Shown here in pieces: positions 1-13,462 of a DNA stretch of 64,000 bases. Both the position numbers and the translations under genes were made by a program. Under the pieces are notes generated by a model that was given only the letters and a program-made list of their open reading frames with translations, did no database searches and was not told where the DNA came from. The DNA is from Paenibacillus doosanensis (lineage in GTDB: Bacteria > Bacillota > Bacilli > Paenibacillales > NBRC-103111). Each line of letters opens with the position of its first letter. Position 1 is the stretch's first letter. The DNA is taken from contig NZ_JANYUY010000006.1 in assembly GCF_025060755.1 (NCBI RefSeq), positions 1 through 64,000 of the forward strand, written 5' to 3'.

Positions 1-342
<342 letters not shown>

Positions 343-635
343 GTACGACCGATGCCGAAGCACCTTTCGTTATAACAGAGCTTGTCTTAAGCTCAAAATT
401 GCAATTGTATTGCTGCTAGCGTTCAACATCATTTGTTCAGTTTTCAAAGAGCTTTCGTTGCATTAATTTGTCATTTGTTTCACCGTGACAAGATCTTATC
501 TTATCACATCGGACAACCTTTTGCAACTTCTTTTTTATTTTCTTTTTGTTGCTGTCGTCTCTTGTCGATCTTGCGACCGTCAGCGGCGACAAAAAGTAAT
601 GTACCACAAACCGGGCAGTGAATGCAACTATTATT
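343..635 (-). other. rRNA operon leader and promoter region
   Basis: This gap between the 16S 5' end and the DUF1835 gene carries no credible gene. On the minus strand it contains the promoter at 498-526 and then a leader with the sequence CTCTTTGAAAACTGAAC (about 437-453), which resembles pre-16S leaders of Bacillales and probably contains processing and antitermination signals. Short plus-strand reading frames here lack ribosome binding sites and coding character. Confidence 0.6.
498..526 (-). promoter_or_regulatory. Probable rrn promoter
   Basis: On the minus strand, TTGCAA (521-526) is followed after 17 bases by TAAGAT (498-503). This is a reasonable SigA-type match placed upstream of the 16S leader. 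A TAAGAT repeat immediately downstream could serve as an alternative -10. Assignment rests on sequence and position only. Confidence 0.55.
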
Positions 636-1643
636 TTAAACTTTTTTTCGGATCAGAGACTGACTCTCCGGGTCCCAGCGCCACACCCCATGTTTCCCCT
701 GCAGATGCACCCCGCCGAGCCACCGGTCGATACCATTACTAAGCACTGCATCCTTCCCGGATGCCATCACTTCGACCCCAAAATCCGTCATCGTCAGACA
801 CCATGCCTCAAACTTTATAGGGCCATTCTGATCATAACGGGGAAGCTCCGGTCCATCGATCCGTATCATTGGAGATGGTCCTTGGCTAAGCGAGCGTAAA
901 TACCCCCAGTACTGCAAGTCGCCCATCCCATAATCAAGCGTCTGTTCCGAGATTTGGCGAAAAAGCGAATCAATACGCGTCGCACCTCCATGCACAGCCT
1001 CCAGCGTGAGCTGCTCGACCCTATTTAGGCCGTTCGATACAGATGGAAACCGCTCAAGATGATGCTTCATTGCTCTGGATACGAACGGCAGGGCGGATGT
1101 ATCCTCATGCAGCAGCTCTACAACCGAGCGGGGATCCTGAGACGCATAAGCAAGCCATGCCCGCGAGCCAAGCTCAAGCTGTTCGTCCGTAATAGGTTGC
1201 CATGTGCCGGCCAAGCTGCGTGCCTGGTCCGAAGACAGCTGTCCAAGCCCTTTAAAAGGATGCACTCCCGGAAACGAATCTATGCACAATAAAAAAAGAC
1301 GCGTCTTTCCTGCCCACATCTCGCGATATTGCCACAGTCGCATCAGCAAATAAATCAGCATCGACTGATCGAACAGATCGTATTCAAACCATAGTATTAC
1401 TTTGTCGTGCTGGGCGATTAGCCTTAGCGCCTCTTCCTGGGAATTCGTATAGGACCGGAACAGCGCTTCCGGCACTCCCCGTTCCGCAAAATAACGAAGA
1501 CGAGCTTCCAATGCGGCCTCATTCGTCAAGTCTGCCGATATCGGTCCTTCATACAACGACTCCCGCCAAACAAGAATCTCACCTTCCATGCCGCTCGCCT
1601 GCAAGATCGAACCGAATCCGTCCCCATTAACAATATGAAGCAT
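636..1643 (-). CDS. DUF1835 domain-containing protein
   Basis: This is a 335-residue cytosolic protein with no signal peptide or membrane segment. The N-terminus (MLHIVNGDGFGSIL) and the following WRESLYEGP segment are typical of the DUF1835 family of Firmicutes, whose biochemical role is unknown. The first ~120 residues, ending around ILWFEYDLFDQ, form the recognisable domain. The rest fits the companion helical C-terminal region these proteins usually have. It stands alone: ligA ends 230 bases upstream behind its own terminator, and the rRNA promoter follows. I am confident of the family and make no functional claim. Confidence 0.85.
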   Translation of the reverse strand: MLHIVNGDGFGSILQASGMEGEILVWRESLYEGPISADLTNEAALEARLRYFAERGVPEALFRSYTNSQEEALRLIAQHDKVILWFEYDLFDQSMLIYLLMRLWQYREMWAGKTRLFLLCIDSFPGVHPFKGLGQLSSDQARSLAGTWQPITDEQLELGSRAWLAYASQDPRSVVELLHEDTSALPFVSRAMKHHLERFPSVSNGLNRVEQLTLEAVHGGATRIDSLFRQISEQTLDYGMGDLQYWGYLRSLSQGPSPMIRIDGPELPRYDQNGPIKFEAWCLTMTDFGVEVMASGKDAVLSNGIDRWLGGVHLQGKHGVWRWDPESQSLIRKKV

Positions 1644-1837
1644 CCGATTTACGCCTCCTCGTTCCTTTATAAAAGCCGAATATTCGCCAAATAATGTTTA
1701 TGCCACATGCAAAGCAGGCGTTAGCATAACTAAGACCTTTCATCGACTAAGCAATATTAACCAGTGACATCGCCTGGAGCGCCATTTCGAAGATACGTGT
1801 TAAACAACCGTCGCTTTAAACTGCGCCTTTCAGAGCA

Positions 1838-1865
1838 AAGAAGGCAAGCAGCAGCTTGCCTTCTT
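1838..1865 (-). terminator. Terminator-like hairpin after ligA
   Basis: A 12-bp perfect inverted repeat (AAGAAGGCAAGC / GCTTGCCTTCTT) with a 4-base loop lies just past the ligA stop. The minus-strand T-run after it is short (TTTGCTC), so termination may be weak. Confidence 0.65.
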
Positions 1866-1874
1866 CCCTTATCT

Positions 1875-6310
<4,436 letters not shown>

Positions 6311-6319
6311 CGTTCCTTT

Positions 6320-7033
6320 CTACTCGCGATTGCCGGCTTCTCTGGCTTCCCTTACCGCCTGCACGGTGGCAAGAGCAAGCTCCGGCTGTTCGTATATCGC
6401 ATTGCCAACAATGACGGTATGCGCCGCTTGCGCCGCCCGGTACGCCTTGTCCGGGTCGTCGATGCCGCCGCCGTAAAACAGCCGCGCATCCTTCAATACC
6501 TCGCGGATTCGCGCAACCAGAGCCATATCGCCGAACGTGCCGCTGTATTCCATATAGAAAATGCCGCAGCGAAGCAGCCGGTCCGCCAGACGGGCGTAAG
6601 CTTCCGTATCTTTCGCATCCAGCCCGGTGTCCGCTTCGGTAATGCGCGCCGCCGTAGACTGTTCGTTCAACATGACGTACCCTTCCGTGACGACCTGATT
6701 CCAGTCCATAACGGCTCCGTATTCGCGCAGCGCCCGGTGATGCTGGCCTATAATCCATTCCGGATTGCGGGAGTTGAGCACCATCGGAATGAAAAAGAAA
6801 TCAAATCCCGGCACAATCGCTTCCCGATCCGATACTTCCAGCGCGCAGGGTACCTCGTAACGGCGAATGCGGGACAGCAAATCGACCGTGTTATCGAACG
6901 TGACGCCTGAGGAGCCTCCTACAATAATCGCGTCCGTGCCCGAAAGACATACCTTGTCGAGAAGCTCGTCCGAGATATCCTTGTCCGGGTCCAGCTTGAA
7001 AATATGGTTCCATTGCCTAAAATCCCAATGCAA
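6320..7033 (-). CDS. pcrB: Heptaprenylglyceryl phosphate synthase PcrB
   Basis: This TIM-barrel prenyltransferase joins sn-glycerol-1-phosphate to heptaprenyl diphosphate to make an archaeal-type ether lipid precursor. It aligns over its length with the Bacillus family: the start (W..IFKLDPDKD), GTDAIIVGGSSGVT (~33-46), EVSDREAIVPGFDFFFIP, EYSGTFGD and FYGGGIDD are all present, and 237 residues is normal. The start is a TTG at 7031-7033 preceded by GGAGG seven bases upstream; no ATG fits. It is the first gene of the pcrB-pcrA-ligA unit, an arrangement conserved across Bacillales. Confidence 0.95.
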   Translation of the reverse strand: MHWDFRQWNHIFKLDPDKDISDELLDKVCLSGTDAIIVGGSSGVTFDNTVDLLSRIRRYEVPCALEVSDREAIVPGFDFFFIPMVLNSRNPEWIIGQHHRALREYGAVMDWNQVVTEGYVMLNEQSTAARITEADTGLDAKDTEAYARLADRLLRCGIFYMEYSGTFGDMALVARIREVLKDARLFYGGGIDDPDKAYRAAQAAHTVIVGNAIYEQPELALATVQAVREAREAGNRE

Positions 7034-7172
7034 CGTATTGCCTCCGTTCTCTGTTTGGCGGCTTCCAAACGTACTCTGTCTAACCCTCTCTACAGCTAGT
7101 CTATGCTACAGGGCAAAACGTGTCAAATCCGTTTCCGGACCATTTTACCCGCGTTTTGCCGCCGAAAAAAAG

Positions 7173-7207
7173 AAAAAGACACAGGAACTCATGTTCCCGT
7201 GTCTTTT
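7173..7207 (-). terminator. Rho-independent terminator after the BceB-type gene
   Basis: AAAAGACACAGGAAC pairs with GTTCCCGTGTCTTTT with one mismatch and a 4-base loop. On the minus strand it is followed by a long T-rich run. It lies directly after the permease stop and ends the transporter unit. Confidence 0.88.
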
Positions 7208-7211
7208 GAAA

Positions 7212-9140
7212 TTATAAACGCTTCATCTGCTTCATGTACGCGCGGCGCGTCAGCAAGAAGTAAAACAGCTGCATGACGGCGTAAATCAAGACGATCAGGA
7301 GGCCGTACTTCCATACGGAGAAGGCCATCGTATTGCTTAGCGCCTTATAGGCGAACGCGGCGTGCACCCCGCCGACAAGAACGGGGATAAAGAAGATGAT
7401 CCCGATCTGCGCGCTCGTAATGGAACGAATTTCCTGCATCGACACTCCGATTCGCGTCAGCGATCTGTACTGCGCTTGATCGTCCTGAAGTTCGGTGAAC
7501 AGCTTAAAGTAGAGCATGCTGCCGGACGCCATAAAAAATAAGAAGCTGATGAACACGCCGATGAACAGCGTCAACGAGCTGAACTGCTTCATCTCCAAAT
7601 ACGAGCTGACGCGATCGCTGAACCGGTCGGCCTGCGCTTTCGTCAGCCGGCTTTTCAACTCGTTCACCGCCGCTCCCGACTGCTCCCACGGCGCGATTTC
7701 ATATCCCGCGTAGGCTAGCTTCTTCTCCTCCGGCATTGCGGTGAGGAGGGCTTGGAAATCGCCGTCATTCATCAGCACGACGCGGTTCGTTTCATACGGC
7801 AGGTTGAGAAAAGCGCCGCTGATCTGCCCGTCCATCTGCAAGCCTGCGCCCGGTTCCCCTTCCGCCGTCGTCAGTATGTCTCCTTTTTTAAAATAAACGA
7901 ATTCCGTCCCCCGATACGGGTTGACGAACAGTCCGTGGCCCGGCTCGATAGCGATCCGGCCTGCGCCTTTGGCCGGCTCCACCGCTTCGTTATACACATC
8001 CGCAGGCAGCAGAAGCACCTTGGACATCCGGGGGCCGGGCGTGTTCAGCTCGGCGGAGGCGACAATCCCGACCGTTTCAATGGAACCCGTTACCTGCACT
8101 CCGCTCTCCGCAAGCGACCGCTGCACCTGCTCCGGCCGCATGGAAGGCGTCACTGCGGAGCCTGGCTCGGCGTAGCCGATGCTTTGCGGAAACGTGTCCA
8201 ACAGCTGTTCTCGGGCCCCTTGATAGAACATATAGACGGAGCCGGAAGCCGTCAAAATCACTGCGCTAAGCACCGATACGACGAATAGAATGCGGGCGTT
8301 GTCTTTCATTTTAAACACCAGCTGGGCAATCGTAATAAGGCGCGTACTCCGGTAGTAAAAGCCCGGCATCCGCTGCAGCCGCTTCAATATCGCGACGCTG
8401 GCTTGAGTAAACAGAAAATAAGTGCCTACAACGACCAGGCCCGTGACCGGCAGCATTACGAGGACAATCATGTTGGCCGACGTCGTGTAGGCGATGCCGT
8501 AGCCGGTTCCCAGACAAACGACGGCAAGGGCCGCCAGCCATCCGGAGGAGGCGGGCATCGTCTTGGGCTGCTTGGAAGCCTTGAGCAGCTCGATCACCTG
8601 GTTGCGGCCCATGCCGATGAGCGTAATCAGCGTAATCGCCAGAAACAGCAAAAAAAATCCCGCCGCGGTGTAAAGCAGCGCTTGCGGCACGATCAGAAAC
8701 CGGATCGGATTATCGACCTGAAGCAGCTCGGCGAGCGCCATAAAGAACAGCTTTGAGAACAACGTGCCCAAGGTGCAGCCCGCCGCAATGGAGAGCAGAG
8801 CGATAGCCGCATTTTCATAAAGCACGAGCTTGTTGATCTGCGAGCGGGTCATGCCGAGCAGCGTGAGCAGTCCGATTTCTTTCTTGCGCGTTTTCAGAAA
8901 AGCGAAGCTGGCGTACAGCACAAAGAAGAACGAGAACATTACGATCAGAAACTCGCAGGCGATCATCCCGTGCCTAACCTTGTCGGCGGCCTGAATCGCT
9001 CCGTTCACTACGTCGGGATGGAAGATAAAGGAGGCATAGATGTAAAAAATCATCACCGAAAAGGTGCTGCTTAGAAAAAAAGCGATATATCGGTGCCAAT
9101 TGCCCTGGATGTTCTTAAGAGCGAGCTGTCGAAAGGTCAT
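7212..9140 (-). CDS. BceB-type ABC transporter permease (antimicrobial peptide detoxification)
   Basis: This 642-residue membrane protein has the layout of BceB/YtsD/VraG permeases. It has about ten transmembrane segments, FtsX-like folds around 60-180 and 530-640, and one large extracellular loop (about 310-500) that in the family contacts the peptide antibiotic or its lipid II-cycle target. The opening MTFRQLALKNIQGN and the KTRKKEIGLLTLLGM segment are hallmark features. Its start overlaps the end of the ATPase gene by 26 bases, so translation is probably coupled. In this family the permease also passes flux information to the BceS-like kinase, encoded just upstream. The exact drug cannot be read from the sequence. 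Confidence 0.92.
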   Translation of the reverse strand: MTFRQLALKNIQGNWHRYIAFFLSSTFSVMIFYIYASFIFHPDVVNGAIQAADKVRHGMIACEFLIVMFSFFFVLYASFAFLKTRKKEIGLLTLLGMTRSQINKLVLYENAAIALLSIAAGCTLGTLFSKLFFMALAELLQVDNPIRFLIVPQALLYTAAGFFLLFLAITLITLIGMGRNQVIELLKASKQPKTMPASSGWLAALAVVCLGTGYGIAYTTSANMIVLVMLPVTGLVVVGTYFLFTQASVAILKRLQRMPGFYYRSTRLITIAQLVFKMKDNARILFVVSVLSAVILTASGSVYMFYQGAREQLLDTFPQSIGYAEPGSAVTPSMRPEQVQRSLAESGVQVTGSIETVGIVASAELNTPGPRMSKVLLLPADVYNEAVEPAKGAGRIAIEPGHGLFVNPYRGTEFVYFKKGDILTTAEGEPGAGLQMDGQISGAFLNLPYETNRVVLMNDGDFQALLTAMPEEKKLAYAGYEIAPWEQSGAAVNELKSRLTKAQADRFSDRVSSYLEMKQFSSLTLFIGVFISFLFFMASGSMLYFKLFTELQDDQAQYRSLTRIGVSMQEIRSITSAQIGIIFFIPVLVGGVHAAFAYKALSNTMAFSVWKYGLLIVLIYAVMQLFYFLLTRRAYMKQMKRL

Positions 9141-9894
9141 CGAAGTCCCCTCCCAAATAGCTTAGCGCATCGAGAATTTGCTGGAAAAACGACTGCCGGC
9201 TCGCGCCCCTGCGGATTTCGTTGAATAGACGGCCGTCTTTAATAAAAATGATTCGCTTGCAGTAGCTCGCGGCGAACGGGTCGTGCGTCACCATCAGAAT
9301 CGTGGCTCCCCGCTCCTCGTTCATTTCCTTCAGCGACTCCATCACGTCCTTGGCCGCCTTGGAATCCAGATTGCCAGTCAGCTCGTCGGCCAGCAGCAGC
9401 GCCGGGTTATGGATCATTGCGCGGGCAATGGCGGCCCGCTGCTGCTGGCCTCCGGACACTTCATAGGTTCGTTTGTCCAGCAAATGGGCGATGTTCAGCG
9501 TGCGGACAATATCCTGCACCCGCTGTTCGATCTCGGCCGGTTTCTTATTCTCCAGCACAAGCGGCAATATGATGTTCTCCTTCAGGCTAAGCGTCTCCAG
9601 CAGGTTAAAGTCCTGGAAGATGAAGCCCAGCTGCCTGCGGCGGAACAGCGCCAGCTCCTTATTATTCAATCCGTTAGGGTTCGTTCCGTTAATCTGGATG
9701 TGGCCCGAGGTGGGCTTGTCGATCGTAGCGAGCAAGTTAAGCAGCGTCGTCTTCCCGCTGCCGGACGGGCCCATAATGCCGACGAATTCCCCTTCCTGCA
9801 CTTCGAGATACACCTGCTCCAGCGCTTTATAGACGGCGTTGCCGTTTTTGCTGCCGTAGGTTTTGCATAAATTGTCGGTTTTCAAAACTGCCAT
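9115..9894 (-). CDS. BceA-type ABC transporter ATP-binding protein
   Basis: This is the cytosolic ATPase partner of the overlapping permease. Starting from ATG 9894 (GAGGGAGG ten bases upstream) it has 259 residues; ten extra residues are possible from an earlier codon with no ribosome site. It has Walker A GPSGSGKT (~42-49), the Q-loop region FIFQDFNLL, the signature VSGGQQQR, Walker B LLLADE followed by LTGNLD, and the H-loop in MVTHD, all typical of the MacB/LolD-like subclass. A poorly conserved tail of about 25 residues follows the domain. The gene is preceded by the direct-repeat operator and is probably induced by the adjacent two-component system. Confidence 0.94.
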   Translation of the reverse strand: MAVLKTDNLCKTYGSKNGNAVYKALEQVYLEVQEGEFVGIMGPSGSGKTTLLNLLATIDKPTSGHIQINGTNPNGLNNKELALFRRRQLGFIFQDFNLLETLSLKENIILPLVLENKKPAEIEQRVQDIVRTLNIAHLLDKRTYEVSGGQQQRAAIARAMIHNPALLLADELTGNLDSKAAKDVMESLKEMNEERGATILMVTHDPFAASYCKRIIFIKDGRLFNEIRRGASRQSFFQQILDALSYLGGDFDDLSTARS

Positions 9895-9953
9895 GTTAGC
9901 CTTGCCTCCCTCAAGCGGATTCATCGAGAAATCCGTCTGAAATCACTGACCTT

Positions 9954-10020
9954 AGTATAAAAAAGCCGGACGGACGCTGCTATCGATTTACCTTACAATC
10001 GGGAAGGCTTATCTTACAAT
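9954..10020 (-). promoter_or_regulatory. Putative BceR-type operator and promoter of the transporter genes
   Basis: Between the kinase stop and the ATPase start, TTAYCTTACAAT occurs twice in the same orientation (9988-9999 and 10009-10020), offset by exactly 21 bp, two helical turns. On the minus strand a -10-like TATACT (9954-9959) lies downstream, with no good -35 box. This is the architecture expected for an activator-dependent promoter bound by an OmpR-family dimer. Confidence 0.65.
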
Positions 10021-10024
10021 GTTG

Positions 10025-11122
10025 TCACATCGGACGCTTCAGCACATCGTGGAGTACGGATGCGGGAGGGAAGCGCAGCGTGACGGTCGTGCCCCGTCCG
10101 ACCTTGGAAGCGATCTGAACCCGGTGGCCGAGCCGGTCGCACAGCTCCTTGACCAGATAAAGTCCCATGCCGGTAGACTCCCCGACCTTTCTGCCGTTCT
10201 CTCCGGTGAAAAAGGGATCGAATACCCGCGGCAAATCCTGCTCCGCAATTCCGATACCGTTATCGCTAAACCGGACGCAGACGTCGCCGTCTTCGCGCGC
10301 GACCGTAATATCGAGCCGCTTGCCCGCCGGCCCATCCCCCGCCCGGTCTCCGGCTGCGCCCGAATACTTCAGCGCATTGGAGACGATCTGCCTGACCGCC
10401 ACCGAGAGCCACTTATCGTCCGATTCCACATACCGCGCTTCCTCTTCCACAACCAGCTTGGGAAATACGCCGTGGCGGATGCAAGCTCGCTTATGCTCGT
10501 TGATCACTTCGCGAACGACTCTCTCCAAGTCTACCCGATGGATATGGACGTCCACGGCGAACTTCTCGAGGCGGGCCGTCTGCAGCATCATATCCAGCCC
10601 GTGAGCAAGCCGGTCGTTCTCCTCCTGTATGCTGCGCAGCACCGGCTCGGCCGTGCCGCTCTCCCCCGTGCCGCTTTGCTGGGTCAACAGATCGATGACC
10701 GAGACCGGCGTCTTCATCTGGTGAACCCACTGCCGCACGAATACGTTATGATGCTCCTGCTGTCTGCGGTAATGAGCGATCTTCTCTTCACAGCCGACAT
10801 ACAGCTGTCTTAACAGCTCCATCGTCATCGTCTGCTCACGCGTCACTCCGTCAGGCAGGCCGGCCAGCCGGTCGAGCGGCTCGGATTGGCCGCGGATCGC
10901 CTTCAAGGTGCCGAAGTAAGCTCTCTGGCGCGCATAATCGATAAGAAGAAAAATCATAACTCCTGCCAGCGCCAGCACGGCGATATACAGCATATTGCCC
11001 TTCTGAAGAGACATCCCTTGCGGAAGCAGCGCCAGTTCCATTACGATCATGACCAAAACTATGTTGGCGATATACACTGTGACGTACGCCATCCGGTCGA
11101 GCAGAAAGCTTCTCCAGCTCAT
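10025..11122 (-). CDS. BceS-type intramembrane-sensing histidine kinase
   Basis: The 365-residue kinase starts at ATG 11122, which overlaps the regulator stop as ATGA and has GGGGG seven bases upstream. Two transmembrane helices (about 14-31 and 45-62) are joined by a very short external loop. This is the hallmark of BceS-like kinases, which sense through their transporter and not through an extracellular domain. The phosphoacceptor is H134 in VHQMKTPVSV. N, G1 and G2 ATP-binding boxes follow (SNALKYS, DNGIGIAEQDL, GMGLYLVKEL). Next to a BceA/BceB-type transporter, it is inferred to sense peptide-antibiotic flux. Confidence 0.92.
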   Translation of the reverse strand: MSWRSFLLDRMAYVTVYIANIVLVMIVMELALLPQGMSLQKGNMLYIAVLALAGVMIFLLIDYARQRAYFGTLKAIRGQSEPLDRLAGLPDGVTREQTMTMELLRQLYVGCEEKIAHYRRQQEHHNVFVRQWVHQMKTPVSVIDLLTQQSGTGESGTAEPVLRSIQEENDRLAHGLDMMLQTARLEKFAVDVHIHRVDLERVVREVINEHKRACIRHGVFPKLVVEEEARYVESDDKWLSVAVRQIVSNALKYSGAAGDRAGDGPAGKRLDITVAREDGDVCVRFSDNGIGIAEQDLPRVFDPFFTGENGRKVGESTGMGLYLVKELCDRLGHRVQIASKVGRGTTVTLRFPPASVLHDVLKRPM

Positions 11123-11826
11123 AAGCGATCCCCCCAGGCGGTGTCCAGCTTGTAGCCCTGCCCGCGGATCGTCTCGATCGCCTTCACGATCCCGAGCTCC
11201 TCCAGCTTCTTGCGCACCCGCGCGACATTGACGGTCAGCGTGTTGTCGTCGACGAAATCGATGTCGTCCCACAGCGCTTCCAGCAGCGTCTCCCGCGTAA
11301 CGATCCGGTCCGCATGCCTAGCGAGGCAGTCCATCAGCACGAATTCGTTGCGGGACAATTCGACCTTGCCGCCCCCCCACTCCATCGTATTCCTCGTCGC
11401 ATCGAGGATGAGGCCTGCGAGCTCCAGCCGCTCCGGCGCCGCAGCCCCGGGAACCGCATATTCTCCGTACGCGCGGCGAAGCACGCCCTTCACCTTGGCA
11501 ATGACGACATCCAGATGAAACGGCTTCGTAATGTAATCGTCGCCTCCGTTCTCAATCGCCATCACTTGATCCATCTCGCCCACTCTGGCGGACAGGAAGA
11601 CGATCGGCGCGTTCGATACCGTCCGAATTTGCCGGCACCAGTAGAACCCGTCGTACTGCGGGAGGTTAATATCGAGCAGGACAAGCTGCGGATGATGTTT
11701 AAGGAACGCCTGCTTGATGTCGCCGAACTCGGTCGTTCTTATCGCTTCGTAACCGTACTTTTGCAAATAGCCTTGCAAAATCCCGGCGATCTTGTCATCG
11801 TCTTCGACAATCAGAATCCGATACAA
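11119..11826 (-). CDS. BceR-type response regulator (OmpR/PhoB family)
   Basis: It is a receiver domain (phospho-acceptor D52 in LLDINLP; acidic pocket E8-D9-D10; conserved lysine in ITKPFH) joined to a winged-helix DNA-binding domain ending in IRGQGYKL. I start it at the TTG at 11826, because GAGGTG lies six bases upstream; the GTG at 11835 would use that same ribosome site as its own codon. This gives 235 residues. The cysteine-containing FYWCRQIR segment after the phosphorylation site resembles BceR. The gene is co-transcribed with the kinase (4-base overlap) and probably binds the direct repeats at 9988-10020. Confidence 0.93.
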   Translation of the reverse strand: MYRILIVEDDDKIAGILQGYLQKYGYEAIRTTEFGDIKQAFLKHHPQLVLLDINLPQYDGFYWCRQIRTVSNAPIVFLSARVGEMDQVMAIENGGDDYITKPFHLDVVIAKVKGVLRRAYGEYAVPGAAAPERLELAGLILDATRNTMEWGGGKVELSRNEFVLMDCLARHADRIVTRETLLEALWDDIDFVDDNTLTVNVARVRKKLEELGIVKAIETIRGQGYKLDTAWGDRL

Positions 11827-11915
11827 TCGTAACACCTCGTTTTTTTGAAAAAATGGCCTGCCGCTCTCATTATACCCTTATCGCTTTCCCCTTTGCGACG
11901 CCCGCATAACGCAAA

Positions 11916-11953
11916 AACCCCTGCAGCTTCAATACTGAACCTCTGCAGGGGTT
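11916..11953 (-). terminator. Rho-independent terminator of the coat-protein genes
   Basis: The perfect 11-bp stem AACCCCTGCAG / CTGCAGGGGTT is followed on the minus strand by TTTTTGCG. It lies about 65 bases past the stop of the larger coat gene. Confidence 0.88.
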
Positions 11954-12019
11954 GGGCAGGCACTCCGAACCGACATGCCGGACAGCAGCTCATCTTGCTG
12001 CCGCCGGCGGATTGCCCGT

Positions 12020-13039
12020 TTATCTCGTGCTGTTCAAACCGGACGACGCGCCATTATTGTCGTCGGCCGTCCAATTGTAGCTGTTGCCGCCGCGATTGGC
12101 GGCTCCGAGCGCTGACGCAGAGGCTGAGCCGCCGTCGTTATCGTCGGTCCAATCGAAGCTATTGCCGCCGCGGGACGATGCCGCTTGCGCTCCCGAATAA
12201 GAGGCGAAGCTTCCTAGGCCGCCAGCCGACTTGGCAGAAGAGAAGCTCTCTTGCCCCGCCCGGCTTGATGCGCTGTAATCCTGAGCGTTCGACGCCGAGC
12301 GGATCGACCCGGTCAGCTCGTTCGCGATGCTCTGCGAGGTCGAGCTCTGATTCATATTGAACCCATCGGACGCACCGCCCGCCGAAGCAAACGAATAATG
12401 CTGCGACTGGCTTGGATGGGAAGCCGAGCTGTACGAGGCGCCTTGGCTTTGACCTTGACCGCTTTGCGAACCGTAGTAGCCTTGAGCGTTATAGCCCGCG
12501 CCGTAGCTCTGGCCGTAAGCGCCGGAAGTTTGCTGCTGCGACTGCGAAGCTGTAGATCCGGTCAGGGAGCCTCCGGTTTGCGAGCCGGAGAATCCGCTTG
12601 GCTGCTCGTAAGAAGCATATACCGGCTGCTGCTGGTATTGCGGATATGCCTGGTAAGAAGTCTGCGCCGCCTGCTGGTATACGCCCGCCCCGGCGTTAGC
12701 CTGCTGGATCGACCGCTGCACGAGCGACTGCAGCTGCTCCACTTTCTGGATTTGCTGCTGCAAATCCTGCTGAATTTCTTGCTGCTGGGCCATTTTGACC
12801 GAGCCGTAGCCGTGCATTTGGGACAGTACCGTAAACAGCTCCGCCTGATCCTGCATCGTTCTTTGCGCCAAGCTTTGGAACGTTTGGCGAATAGCCGGAT
12901 GCGTCGCTTCCAGCGCCGCCGTCGTATACTCGCGCGCGGCGCGCTTCAGCTCGGCGAGCACCAGATTGCCCCAATCCTGCTCCTGCAGAGGCGTATGCTG
13001 ATGAAGCGGCTGTTGTGAATTATAATTTTGCTGATACAT
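12020..13039 (-). CDS. CotF-like spore coat protein with Gln/Ser/Gly-rich tail
   Basis: Of its 339 residues, the N-terminal ~110 form the helical, ferritin-like CotF domain (LVLAELKRAAREYTTAALE, TFQSLAQRTMQDQAELF). The remainder is low-complexity sequence rich in Ser, Gln, Gly, Tyr and Ala, as expected of a coat protein that may be crosslinked or assembled in layers. The tail ends in two near-copies of RGGNS-[FY]-x-WT-x-DD (about 289-301 and 317-329). A clear AGGAGGTG lies nine bases before the ATG. The small coat gene starts 24 bases upstream on the same strand and both share the terminator at 11916-11953. Expression during sporulation is inferred from the family; I found no sure SigE/SigK promoter. 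Confidence 0.85.
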   Translation of the reverse strand: MYQQNYNSQQPLHQHTPLQEQDWGNLVLAELKRAAREYTTAALEATHPAIRQTFQSLAQRTMQDQAELFTVLSQMHGYGSVKMAQQQEIQQDLQQQIQKVEQLQSLVQRSIQQANAGAGVYQQAAQTSYQAYPQYQQQPVYASYEQPSGFSGSQTGGSLTGSTASQSQQQTSGAYGQSYGAGYNAQGYYGSQSGQGQSQGASYSSASHPSQSQHYSFASAGGASDGFNMNQSSTSQSIANELTGSIRSASNAQDYSASSRAGQESFSSAKSAGGLGSFASYSGAQAASSRGGNSFDWTDDNDGGSASASALGAANRGGNSYNWTADDNNGASSGLNSTR

Positions 13040-13062
13040 GGGTTAGTACACCTCCTGTATAA

Positions 13063-13305
13063 TTAGTGAGACATATACGTATGCTGCTGCAGCGTTCTTA
13101 AGAGCTGATCGGAATTCGCCAGGCGATCCTGAGCGATTTGCGTCAATTGCTGCTTCAGCTGCGGAGACTGGCAATCCGCCAAACCATGAGCGGACAGCTT
13201 GGCCAGCAGCTCCTCATTTTTCAAGCAATCCGTTATGTACGACAATTCTTTGGAGCTGACCGTGTTCATTCCTTGCTGCTGTTGTTGTCCCTGCTGATTA
13301 AACAT
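13063..13305 (-). CDS. Small CotF-like spore coat protein
   Basis: This 80-residue protein opens with a Gln-rich stretch and continues as a predicted helical hairpin (KELSYITDCLKNEELLAKL, LKQQLTQIAQDRLANSDQL). That resembles the short coat-associated proteins found with CotF in Bacillales. GAAAGGAGG precedes the ATG. It lies 23 bases upstream of the larger coat gene and is probably its operon partner. It has two cysteines (28 and 45 by my count) that could form coat crosslinks. Family assignment is by pattern and context. Confidence 0.72.
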   Translation of the reverse strand: MFNQQGQQQQQGMNTVSSKELSYITDCLKNEELLAKLSAHGLADCQSPQLKQQLTQIAQDRLANSDQLLRTLQQHTYMSH

Positions 13306-13411
13306 CGATTTGTCCTCCTTTCGTCTTTGACATCTTTAGATTGCCCAGGATGTGGAAAACTATGTAGTCGTTTCCGCCGCATTTTTGAAAAAATAGCCTT
13401 CATACACAAAA

Positions 13412-13446
13412 AGCCCATGAACCCGGGCAACCCGAGCTCATGAGCT
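13412..13446 (-). terminator. Rho-independent terminator of the Gld-like operon
   Basis: AGCTCATGA pairs with TCATGGGCT (one G-U pair) around an inner CGGG/CCCG stem. TTTTTGTG follows on the minus strand, 16 bases past the DUF4340 stop. Confidence 0.85.
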
Positions 13447-13462
13447 ATGTTCAAAACGATCG

